From NCBI GenBank assembly GCA_030699055.1, contig JAUYKX010000262.1:1-6220 (forward strand): a stretch of 6,220 nt of DNA, written 5' to 3'. The position numbers and the translations under genes are program-made. This stretch comes from Candidatus Nanopelagicales bacterium. Its GTDB lineage: Bacteria > Actinomycetota > Actinomycetes > S36-B12 > UBA10799. Shown one piece after another: positions 1 to 5,635 of this stretch. The notes beneath the pieces were generated by a model. The model saw only the letters and a list, made by a program, of their open reading frames with translations, did not search any database and was not told the origin of the DNA. How positions within the stretch are numbered: the stretch's first letter is position 1; every line of letters begins with the position of its first letter.

Positions 1-318
1 GAACACGCCGGGCCCGACCGCCAACTCCAGTCGGCGAAACCCGGCGACCCCGGTCAGATGCTGCAAGGGCTCACGCGCCGCCCGACGATTGATCAGGGCC
101 CACAGTCCGGTCACCTCGGAGTCGGTCACTGATTTTCGGAAAGCCAGAGTTCCCCGAGAAACGCCCAGGACATGGGCAGCCAGCCACTCGGCGTCAGCCC
201 GAGGGGTGCTGATTCCGTTGGCGGCAAGTTCCCGGGTCGCGGCGGACAGCAGTCGCGACAGCGACTGCGGGTCATCGAGGCGGTTCGAGCCGCCCGGAAG
301 CGGGTCAGGCCCCGACAT
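1..318 (-). CDS. prmC: PrmC/HemK, release factor glutamine methyltransferase (N-terminal part, cut by window edge)
   Basis: S-adenosylmethionine-dependent enzyme that N5-methylates the glutamine of the GGQ motif in class-I release factors. Reading the minus strand from the ATG at 318-316 gives 106 uninterrupted codons to the left edge, starting [10 protein letters not shown]. The visible part matches the helical substrate-binding N-terminal domain of PrmC: an [19 protein letters not shown] helix (about residues 19-37), then [14 protein letters not shown] (39-52), [13 protein letters not shown] (81-93), [13 protein letters not shown] (94-106). In the family, GPGVF leads directly into the VPRPETE segment and then the SAM-binding fold and NPPY motif; all of those lie outside the window. 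The start overlaps the last 14 bp of prfA in another frame, a weak AGG sits 7 nt upstream, and no better in-frame start is seen, so translational coupling to prfA is likely. Substrate gene and modifying gene being adjacent supports the call. Confidence 0.9.
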   Translation of the reverse strand, partial: MSGPDPLPGGSNRLDDPQSLSRLLSAATRELAANGISTPRADAEWLAAHVLGVSRGTLAFRKSVTDSEVTGLWALINRRAAREPLQHLTGVAGFRRLELAVGPGVF

Positions 319-1378
319 CGGACAGCCTGGCCGCCATGTCCGATTCGATACACGAACGCACCACCGCATCCAGTTCGCCCGCCAGAACCTGATCGAGGTT
401 GTAAGACTTGAAGCCCGTCCGGTGATCGGAAACCCGGTTTTCCGGGAAGTTATAAGTCCGGATCCGCTCCGACCTGTCCACGGTCCGGACCTGAGCGCGA
501 CGAGTGGCGGACGCTTCAGCCGCGACCCGTTCTTCTTCCAGGACCAGCAACCGCGCCCGTAGAATCCGCATCGCCTGCTCGCGGTTCTGCAGCTGGGATT
601 TCTCGTTCTGACACGACACGACGACACCGGTGGGCAGATGCGTGATCCGCACCGCCGAGTCGGTCGTATTCACGCTCTGGCCCCCGGGGCCGGATGATCG
701 GAACACGTCGATACGAAGATCGGCCGGGTTGATCTCGATTTCGATGTCCTCGGTCTCTGGCAGGACGAGCACCCCGACTGCGGAGGTGTGAATGCGGCCT
801 TGCGATTCGGTCACCGGCACGCGCTGGACCCGATGAACGCCCCCTTCGTACCGAAGCAGATCGAAAGGAGCCTGACCCGGTTCGGGCACACCTCGAGCCT
901 TGACCGCCAACGAAACATCTTTGATGCCACCCAGGTCGGATTCCTCGATGTCCAAGACCTCGATCGCGAATCCGTGTCGCTCGGCAAATCTGACGTACAT
1001 CCGCATCAGATCAGCGGCGAACAGAGCCGATTCCGCGCCTCCCTCTCCCGCCTTTATCTCCATAATCACATCGGAGCCGTCGAGCGGGTTTGCGGGGACG
1101 AGCAAGGCCGTCAATCGCTCGACAGTAGCTTCCAGCGCCGCCTCCAACGAGGCGACCTCGGAGATGAACGCCGGGTCCTCGCCAGCCAATTCCCGCGCCG
1201 CATCGACATCCTGGTTCAGCCGAAGCCATTCACGATAGGACTCGATAATCGGGCGGATTTGGGCGTGACGCCTGCCAACCCGACGAGCCTGGCGCGCGTC
1301 GGCATGCAGAGAAGGGTCGGAAAGCAACCGCTCCAACTCAGCGTTCTCGGCGATCAGTTGCTCGCAACGCTCGAACAT
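305..1378 (-). CDS. prfA: Peptide chain release factor 1 (RF1)
   Basis: Class-I release factor that reads UAA and UAG in the ribosomal A site and triggers peptidyl-tRNA hydrolysis. The 357-residue protein is the usual family length. An N-terminal helical domain (about 1-100) is followed by the PCRF region with [17 protein letters not shown] (108-124). The stop-codon tripeptide is PVT at 188-190 within [19 protein letters not shown]. coli has PAT there, and PVT is what I recall for mycobacterial RF1. The catalytic GGQ is at 232-234 in [17 protein letters not shown], and [14 protein letters not shown] (307-320) marks the C-terminal domain. The tripeptide and SGPGGQ context distinguish RF1 from RF2, whose motif is SPF. 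The ATG start at 1378 lies 42 bp after the rpmE stop, with a weak GGTGG just upstream. The end overlaps prmC by 14 bp, so rpmE, prfA and prmC probably share a transcript. Confidence 0.97.
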   Translation of the reverse strand: MFERCEQLIAENAELERLLSDPSLHADARQARRVGRRHAQIRPIIESYREWLRLNQDVDAARELAGEDPAFISEVASLEAALEATVERLTALLVPANPLDGSDVIMEIKAGEGGAESALFAADLMRMYVRFAERHGFAIEVLDIEESDLGGIKDVSLAVKARGVPEPGQAPFDLLRYEGGVHRVQRVPVTESQGRIHTSAVGVLVLPETEDIEIEINPADLRIDVFRSSGPGGQSVNTTDSAVRITHLPTGVVVSCQNEKSQLQNREQAMRILRARLLVLEEERVAAEASATRRAQVRTVDRSERIRTYNFPENRVSDHRTGFKSYNLDQVLAGELDAVVRSCIESDMAARLSDVGA

Positions 1379-1420
1379 GCGGTCACCACCGTCCGTCGAC
1401 CGATTCGCCGCGGACGCCGG

Positions 1421-1654
1421 TCAGTCCTTCTTCTTGGTCGCGCCCGCGCCCATCTTGCCGAACCGCTTCTCGAACCGAGCCACGCGACCGCCCGTATCGA
1501 GGATCTTCTGCTTGCCGGTGTAGAAGGGGTGACACTGGCTGCAGACCTCGGCATGGATGACGCCGTCCGGGGCCGTGCTGCGAGTGACAAACGTGCTTCC
1601 GCAACTACAGGTCACAGTTGTTTCCACATAGGCGGGGTGAATATCGGGTTTCAC
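1421..1654 (-). CDS. rpmE: 50S ribosomal protein L31, zinc-binding type
   Basis: Large-subunit ribosomal protein L31, which helps bridge the subunits. The 77-residue protein begins [20 protein letters not shown], as in the family, and carries the four zinc-ribbon cysteines C16, C18, C38 and C41 (CSCG and CSQC, followed by HPFYTGKQ). This is the cysteine-bearing (C+) form rather than the cysteine-less, zinc-starvation paralogue. The C-terminus, [22 protein letters not shown], is the basic, lysine-rich tail usual for actinobacteria. The start codon is GTG (1654-1652), fixed by a clear AGGAG 6 nt upstream and by the family N-terminus. It lies 113 bp downstream of rho and 42 bp upstream of prfA. 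No Zur-type operator was recognised, as expected for the C+ form. Confidence 0.97.
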   Translation of the reverse strand: MKPDIHPAYVETTVTCSCGSTFVTRSTAPDGVIHAEVCSQCHPFYTGKQKILDTGGRVARFEKRFGKMGAGATKKKD

Positions 1655-1660
1655 TATCTA

Positions 1661-1665
1661 CTCCT
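1661..1665 (-). promoter_or_regulatory. Shine-Dalgarno of rpmE
   Basis: On the minus strand AGGAG lies 6 nt before the GTG start of rpmE. It is the clearest ribosome binding site in the window and decides the start codon. It fits a highly expressed ribosomal protein that needs its own strong translation initiation. Confidence 0.85.
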
Positions 1666-1767
1666 GATCACTTGATGCTTCCGGGTCGCCCATGCCGGGT
1701 CGGCTGGCGTGAACCGAAGGCGGGCAACAGTGTGACATGCGCCGACGCGTTGAGCCCGAGGGGCCGA

Positions 1768-3504
1768 TCAGTCGATGTACTCGGACTCAGAGGCTGACGA
1801 CTGAGGCGTGGTCTTGGCTACCTGCAGCAGGAACTCATAGTTGCTGCCGGTCACCCGGAGCTTGTTGAGCAACAGTTCGAGCGCCTGCTGAACGTCCAGG
1901 GCATGCAGGACCCGTCGCAGTTTCCAGGTGATCTTCAACTCGTCGGGGGCCAGCAGCAGTTCCTCCTTGCGGGTACCCGACGCGATGACGTCGACCGCGG
2001 GGAATATCCGCTTGTCGGCCAGTCGACGGTCGAGCTTGAGTTCCATGTTTCCTGTGCCCTTGAACTCCTCGAAGATCACTTCGTCCATCCTCGAACCCGT
2101 CTCGACCAGCGCACTGGCAAGAATGGTCAGCGATCCACCGTTCTCGATGTTGCGAGCCGCACCGAAGAACTTCTTGGGCGGATACAACGCCGTCGAGTCC
2201 ACGCCACCGGACAAAATCCGGCCGCTAGCCGGGGCAGCCAGGTTGTAGGCGCGCCCCAGCCTGGTCATTGAGTCGAGTAGAACGACCACGTCATGACCCA
2301 GCTCGACCAGTCGCTTGGCTCGCTCGATCGCCAGTTCCGCGACGATCGTGTGGTCCTCCGCCGGGCGATCGAACGTTGAAGCAATCACCTCACCCTTGAC
2401 CGACCGTTGCATGTCGGTCACTTCCTCGGGCCGCTCGTCAACTAGTACCACCATCAGGTGGCATTCCGGGTTGTGCCTGGTGATGGCATTGGCGATGCGC
2501 TGCATGACCATCGTCTTGCCGGCTTTCGGCGGAGAAACGATCAATCCCCGCTGCCCCTTGCCAATCGGCGCTATCAGGTCGATGACCCGGGCCGTGAGGT
2601 CGTTGGGTTCATCTTCCGACGAGAGCCGCAGCCGCTCCTGCGGGTAGAGCGGAGTCAGCTTTCCGAATTCGACCCGATCCTTGGCCGCATTCGGATCGGC
2701 CCCGTTGACCGTCTCAATCTTGACGAGTGGGTTGAACTTCTGGCGCTGCTCGCCTTCCCGTGGCTGGCGAACTGATCCGGTGATCGCATCGCCTTTGCGC
2801 AGGCCGTAACGCCGCACCATCGACAGCGACACGTAGACATCGTTCGGGCCGGGGAGGTAACCCAATGTGCGGACAAATGCGTAGTTTTCCAAAACATCGA
2901 GAATGCCCGCCACTGGCAGCAGGACGTCGCTTTCGTTGATTGACGTGTCCTCTAAACCGTCGCGGCGAGGACGGCTCTCACGGCCGCGCTCGCGTTCGCG
3001 GCCGCGCCGCCGACGCCGGTTGTTGTTGCCGTTGCGGTTCGCTTCGTCGTCTCGGGGCTCGCCCCCGGAACCAGGCCGTTGACCTCCTCCATTCCGATTT
3101 CCGCCGTTGGCGGATCCGGAGTCCCGATTGGCTTGGGTCGCCTCGTCGCCACTGTTGGCATTGCCACTGTCATCGCGACCGGCTGGCTTCTCGTCAGCCG
3201 AAGCACCACCATCGGGTTTCGCCTCTGTCGTGCTCTCTGCGTCGGTCTCTTTGGTTCTCGAGGTTGCGGGCGCGGACTTTGCCGCCGATTTCGGGGAACG
3301 GCGAGACTCTTGGTCTCGAATAGCCGTGATCAAGTCGCTCTTGCGCATCGCTGACACGCCGGAAATCCCCATACCGCTGGCCATTTTCTTGAGTTCAGGC
3401 AACAGCATGCCGGTCAGGCGTGAGCCGTTCCCCGCAGCACCTGAGTTATTGGTCTGGCTGCCGGAAACCGCCGGATTCTCAGCAGTCATTGTCGTTTCAG
3501 TCAC
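1768..3504 (-). CDS. rho: Transcription termination factor Rho, with long actinobacterial N-terminal insertion
   Basis: Hexameric RNA-dependent ATPase/helicase that ends transcription. Residue numbers are for the 578-aa form from the GTG at 3504. A Rho N-terminal domain LTGMLLPELKKMASGMGISG (30-49) and RKSDLITAIRD (54-64) is followed by a low-complexity insertion at about 65-183: first Ser/Ala/Lys/Glu-rich, then Asn/Gly-rich, ending in an Arg-rich run (163-181). The RNA-binding cold-shock-like domain is at 195-246 (GILDVLENYAFVRTLGYL, DVYVSLSMVRRYGLRKGD). The ATPase core has Walker A SPPKAGKT (324-331), Walker B DVVVLLDSMTR (405-415), the LSGGVDSTALYPPKKFFGAA Q-loop region (432-451) and EEFKGTGNMEL (479-489). 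An in-frame GTG at 3555 would add 17 residues (595 aa). I prefer 3504 because homologues begin MT(D/E)T and a GAG lies 6 nt before it; ATG at 3489 is a weaker option. E. coli Rho has 419 residues; the insertion explains the excess. It has a 423-bp leader region and rpmE downstream. Confidence 0.96.
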   Translation of the reverse strand: MTETTMTAENPAVSGSQTNNSGAAGNGSRLTGMLLPELKKMASGMGISGVSAMRKSDLITAIRDQESRRSPKSAAKSAPATSRTKETDAESTTEAKPDGGASADEKPAGRDDSGNANSGDEATQANRDSGSANGGNRNGGGQRPGSGGEPRDDEANRNGNNNRRRRRGRERERGRESRPRRDGLEDTSINESDVLLPVAGILDVLENYAFVRTLGYLPGPNDVYVSLSMVRRYGLRKGDAITGSVRQPREGEQRQKFNPLVKIETVNGADPNAAKDRVEFGKLTPLYPQERLRLSSEDEPNDLTARVIDLIAPIGKGQRGLIVSPPKAGKTMVMQRIANAITRHNPECHLMVVLVDERPEEVTDMQRSVKGEVIASTFDRPAEDHTIVAELAIERAKRLVELGHDVVVLLDSMTRLGRAYNLAAPASGRILSGGVDSTALYPPKKFFGAARNIENGGSLTILASALVETGSRMDEVIFEEFKGTGNMELKLDRRLADKRIFPAVDVIASGTRKEELLLAPDELKITWKLRRVLHALDVQQALELLLNKLRVTGSNYEFLLQVAKTTPQSSASESEYID

Positions 3505-3560
3505 TTGTCGCTCGTCGTCCTTTCGTGGACGTGGGACGCACTCCCAGATGAGCACGTCAA

Positions 3561-3572
3561 CTATTTCTATTT
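3561..3572. repeat. Tandem hexamer repeat in rho leader
   Basis: CTATTT occurs twice in tandem on the plus strand, which reads (A)AATAG AAATAG on the transcribed strand, just upstream of the possible GTG at 3555 of rho. It is short and may be chance in an AT-richer leader. Confidence 0.4.
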
Positions 3573-3636
3573 CCGAATCGCCACAGACAGCGAAACGGTC
3601 GGCATTGGGCGAAATTGATTGCGCAAATACCTGCTC

Positions 3637-3659
3637 AGCAAATCCAGATTGGGATTGCT
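3637..3659 (-). promoter_or_regulatory. Imperfect hairpin in rho leader
   Basis: On the minus strand AGCAATCC and GGATTTGCT can pair as an 8-bp stem with one bulged T, around a six-base loop CAATCT. No T-run follows, so it is not an intrinsic terminator. It lies within the low-GC leader about 130 nt before the preferred rho start and could be an RNA element or a chance structure. Confidence 0.35.
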
Positions 3660-3759
3660 CCGGGAAGCATCATCAAAGGGATCTCGAAAACAATAAATCC
3701 GAAGATTGCCTGATTGCGGTATCGCCCAAGAATCTAAACGCCGCCCGTTGAGCGTCTTC

Positions 3760-3791
3760 ACTGTACCACCTGTCGGCTCATCGCGTGACAA
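3760..3791 (-). promoter_or_regulatory. Possible rho promoter
   Basis: On the minus strand TGGTACAGT contains TACAGT, which fits the actinobacterial -10 pattern TANNNT and has a TGn extension (3768-3760). The nearest -35-like hexamer is TTGTCA (3791-3786), 20 nt upstream, which is longer than the usual 17-18. If used, transcription would start near 3753 and give a leader of roughly 250 nt. The -35-like hexamer lies inside one arm of the nested inverted repeat. Sequence alone makes this tentative. Confidence 0.25.
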
Positions 3792-3840
3792 CGCGGCAAT
3801 CAAGACGGAAGCGCAACACCGTCTCCAGGGTCGGTTGTCA
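3786..3840. repeat. Nested inverted repeat downstream of vapC
   Basis: Two concentric perfect inverted repeats are present. The outer arms are TGACAAC (3786-3792) and GTTGTCA (3834-3840). The inner arms are AGACGG (3803-3808) and CCGTCT (3819-3824), around a ten-base loop. The gaps between outer and inner arms are 10 and 9 bases, so the structure is nearly symmetric. No T-run follows on either strand. It starts 87 bp past the vapC stop and could be a cruciform, a protein-binding site near the rho promoter, or an RNA structure ending or stabilising the toxin-antitoxin transcript. Confidence 0.5.
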
Positions 3841-3927
3841 AGGATCAATGCCCTGAGGGGTTGGGCTTGGAGCGAACAGCTCAGGCACCGAGGGCGTTTC
3901 GCGGGCACTATTCGTGAGTCTCATCGC

Positions 3928-4356
3928 TCACTTGATCGGGTCTTGCCACTTCAACTGACCGAAGCGAGTGAAATCCCGGTCGGTCGTGCAGAGCACCGCG
4001 CCGTGCTCGATGGCGATGGCCGCGAGGCTGGCGTCCGTGACCAGGGGCCCGGCGCACTGGCCCTCCTGAAGCAGGCCGCTGAGGATGCTCAGGTGGCGCT
4101 CGCCCGGCTCCATGATGCGAGCATGGGGGCGCTCCAACCATCCTGACGCCGCGGTGACTGCTTCAGCGGCGGAGAGGGGCCTCTCGAAGACCCGGACGTT
4201 CGTGGAAATCCGCAGAAATGCCCAGATGGTCTGCCAGGCGAATCCGACGAGACCGGCCCCGGATAGGGCGGACTCGAGCCATTCCTTGCCCGCCTCATGC
4301 TGGGCGGCTCGCGGATTGTAGGCGTACAGCAGCAAATTCGCATCGATCATGATCAC
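3928..4356 (-). CDS. vapC: PIN-domain toxin, VapC family
   Basis: Probable Mg2+-dependent endoribonuclease toxin of a type II toxin-antitoxin system; VapC toxins usually cut tRNA or rRNA and stop translation. The 142-residue protein is almost entirely one PIN domain: MIDANLLLYAYN with D5, AFLRISTNVRVFERPLSAAEA (46-66), LVTDASLAAIAIEHGA with D108 (105-120), and TTDRDFTRF with D126 and D128 (124-132). The FLRISTN...RVF...PLS pattern is that of the Mycobacterium-type PIN subfamily (TIGR00028-like). The second acidic residue of classical PIN domains, usually Glu before the FLR-like segment, appears replaced by I44; this seems common in the subfamily. The GTG start at 4356 overlaps the antitoxin stop by 4 bp, so the two are translationally coupled; ATG at 4350 is the alternative. 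The RNA target cannot be told. The symbol is the family name. Confidence 0.88.
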   Translation of the reverse strand: MIMIDANLLLYAYNPRAAQHEAGKEWLESALSGAGLVGFAWQTIWAFLRISTNVRVFERPLSAAEAVTAASGWLERPHARIMEPGERHLSILSGLLQEGQCAGPLVTDASLAAIAIEHGAVLCTTDRDFTRFGQLKWQDPIK

Positions 4357-4601
4357 CGGTGCATCGGCCCTTCGATGGTCTCCAGGAGTTCGGCGATGTT
4401 ATCCAGTGATATCCCGGGCTGTAGGCGACCCAGATCGCGGGCATTGACCTTGAACGGGGTGCTGTCGCGGGTGCGGTCACGAGCGGCCAGGCCCTCGCGG
4501 ATGGTCTCGTTGACAATCTCCCGGAACGGCCTCCCCGATCTCCGCGCGGCCGACCGGAGGTGGGCGGCAACGTCATCGTCGAGGGTAAGAGTCGTACGCA
4601 T
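4353..4601 (-). CDS. vapB: Ribbon-helix-helix antitoxin, VapB-like
   Basis: Probable antitoxin partner of the downstream PIN toxin. The 82-residue protein has an N-terminal ribbon-helix-helix DNA-binding fold: strand MRTTLTLDDD (1-10), helix DVAAHLRSAARRSG (10-23), turn GRPFREIVNETIREGL (23-38). The C-terminal part (about 46-82) has FKVNARDLGRLQPGISLDNI and LLETIEGP, a linker and helix pattern typical of antitoxins that wrap around a PIN toxin. In known systems the dimer blocks the active site and the complex represses its own promoter. The ATG at 4601 is the natural start; its Shine-Dalgarno is weak. An inverted repeat 4-26 bp upstream is a plausible self-binding site. It could be filed as a CopG-type regulator, but the 4-bp overlap with a PIN gene makes antitoxin much more likely. 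Confidence 0.87.
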   Translation of the reverse strand: MRTTLTLDDDVAAHLRSAARRSGRPFREIVNETIREGLAARDRTRDSTPFKVNARDLGRLQPGISLDNIAELLETIEGPMHR

Positions 4602-4605
4602 ACTC

Positions 4606-4627
4606 TGATGCTACCGAACAGGCATCA
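4606..4627. promoter_or_regulatory. Inverted repeat before vapB, candidate autoregulatory operator
   Basis: TGATGC (4606-4611) and GCATCA (4622-4627) form a perfect 6-bp inverted repeat with a ten-base spacer, ending 4 bp before the antitoxin start codon. The 8-bp palindrome ATCATGAT (4624-4631) overlaps its distal arm. RHH antitoxins typically bind such paired half-sites in their own promoter. I see no clear -35/-10 pair in the gap, so where the promoter lies relative to this site is unknown. Confidence 0.4.
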
Positions 4628-4728
4628 TGATGTCTACAGACCGACGGGACTCACGAAAAGTGCCCTCGCGCCCCTCAACGATCCATTTTCCGGTCAGGCA
4701 CTACGCAACGCGGAGAGTCGCCAGTCAA

Positions 4729-5631
4729 CTAATGAGCACCCAATGGTCTGACCGCCAAGACCTGCCGGGTGAAACCGGCAGGCGAGATGGTCGGCAGTTT
4801 GTCGGAACCCTGGGCCAAGACCAACACGGTTGGGCCGGCCCCGGAAATCACCGCCGCCTGACCCCCTGACCGCAGAGAGTGCATCAACTCCCAAGAAGCC
4901 GGATAGGCCTCTCGGCGGTAGTCCTGATGAAGACGGTCACCGGTTGCGGCGAAAAGCAGCCCGGGATCGTGAATGATCGCGTGAACGAGCAGTCCGGTTC
5001 GGGCCACGTTGAACGCCACATCGTCCCGGGGGACCTGATCGGGCAACAATCCCCGGGCCAACTCTGTCGACAGGCTCGTCGCCGGGACAAAGGCCACGGC
5101 AGCGAGCTCAGGATGCGGCTCGCAGCGGATTGCCCGACCGGTTTCGCCCTCCATCCAGGCGATGGTGAATCCCCCCATCAGGGCTGGAGCGACGTTGTCC
5201 GGATGACCCTCGATGTCGGTGGCCAAGGTCAGCAGGTGTTGTTCGTCGAGTCGTCGCTCTCCCTCTCGCAGCAACGCTCGGGCCAGCGTCAGCCCGCCTA
5301 CAATCGCCGCCGAGGATGACCCCAGTCCCCTGCCGTGCGGTATCCGATTTCGGCAAACCAAAGTCAGGTCGGTAACTTCAACACCGACCGAGGCCAGGCC
5401 AGCCCTCAGCGCCCTGATGACCAAGTGGTTCTCGTCGAGGGGAACAACACCGGCCCCTTCCCCCGATACTTCGATTCGCAAACCCGTCCCGGGCTCCTCC
5501 CGCCGGACGGACAGGTCATCAACGAGGTCCAGCGCCAAGCCCAGAGAGTCATAACCGGGCCCCAGATTCGCACTGGTGGCCGGCACCCGTACCCGCACCT
5601 CACACCCAACCGGGCGCAGGTCTCCCCCCAT
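4729..5631 (-). CDS. thrB: Homoserine kinase
   Basis: Cytoplasmic GHMP-superfamily kinase that phosphorylates L-homoserine with ATP to O-phosphohomoserine, the substrate of threonine synthase. Numbering from the ATG at 5631 (300 aa): motif 1 PATSANLGPGYDSLGLAL at 17-34; the ATP-binding motif 2 IPHGRGLGSSSAAIVGG at 97-113; EGHPDNVAPALMGG at 141-154; motif 3 AVISGAGPTVLVL at 260-272. All conserved blocks are intact. Start choice: ATG at 5631 lies four bases after the thrC stop and gives an N-terminal lead of the same length as mycobacterial ThrB. In-frame ATG at 5664, GTG at 5667 and TTG at 5673 would overlap thrC by 29-38 bp; none has a strong Shine-Dalgarno. Close spacing to thrC implies one operon with coupled translation. 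Confidence 0.95.
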   Translation of the reverse strand: MGGDLRPVGCEVRVRVPATSANLGPGYDSLGLALDLVDDLSVRREEPGTGLRIEVSGEGAGVVPLDENHLVIRALRAGLASVGVEVTDLTLVCRNRIPHGRGLGSSSAAIVGGLTLARALLREGERRLDEQHLLTLATDIEGHPDNVAPALMGGFTIAWMEGETGRAIRCEPHPELAAVAFVPATSLSTELARGLLPDQVPRDDVAFNVARTGLLVHAIIHDPGLLFAATGDRLHQDYRREAYPASWELMHSLRSGGQAAVISGAGPTVLVLAQGSDKLPTISPAGFTRQVLAVRPLGAH

Positions 5632-5635
5632 CGGA

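Larger units (their letters stand above)
3505..3927 (-). other. Non-coding region between vapC and rho; probable rho promoter and leader
   Basis: This 423-bp stretch has no gene I can support. A hand count gives 86 G+C in 180 bases (48%) for 3541-3720, against 72% for a sampled coding stretch (241-300). It holds a 55-bp nested inverted repeat (3786-3840), a possible extended -10 element (3760-3768), a bulged hairpin (3637-3659) and a tandem GAAATA repeat (minus strand, 3561-3572). A 113-codon frame across it (3908 to 3567) has no ribosome binding site and no recognisable domain. Long, structured leaders are known for rho in some bacteria, where Rho limits its own expression by premature termination. 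That role here is inference. Confidence 0.55.

Noticed and set aside
126..353. A 75-codon minus-strand frame near the left edge
   Set aside because: It is out of frame with prmC and prfA, which both match known families across the same bases.
809..817. PVT instead of PAT in the RF1 stop-codon recognition tripeptide
   Set aside because: PVT is what I recall for actinobacterial RF1, so it is not a change in stop-codon specificity.
788..1675. A 295-codon plus-strand open frame opposite prfA and rpmE
   Set aside because: It lies antisense to two certain genes, has no recognisable domain, and long antisense frames are common in high-GC DNA.
1655..1767. Possible terminator or promoter between rho and rpmE
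   Set aside because: Only a very short GCCC/GGGC stem just after the rho stop, with no T-run, and no convincing -10 element; nothing beyond the rpmE Shine-Dalgarno is supportable.
3107..3751. A 214-codon plus-strand open frame opposite the rho 5' end and leader
   Set aside because: Mostly antisense to the low-complexity Rho insertion, Ser/Ala-rich without a domain, and no clear ribosome binding site.
3851..3882. Short hairpins CCC-TGA-GGG and GAGC-N5-GCTC after vapC as a terminator
   Set aside because: Stems of only 3-4 bp and no following T-run.
3567..3908. A 113-codon minus-strand frame between vapC and rho
   Set aside because: GTG start without a Shine-Dalgarno, no recognisable domain, and it runs through the inverted repeats and AT-richer leader. 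A small lineage-specific protein cannot be wholly excluded.
4723..4728. TTGACT just after the thrB stop as a -35 box for vapBC
   Set aside because: No acceptable -10 hexamer lies 16-19 nt downstream.
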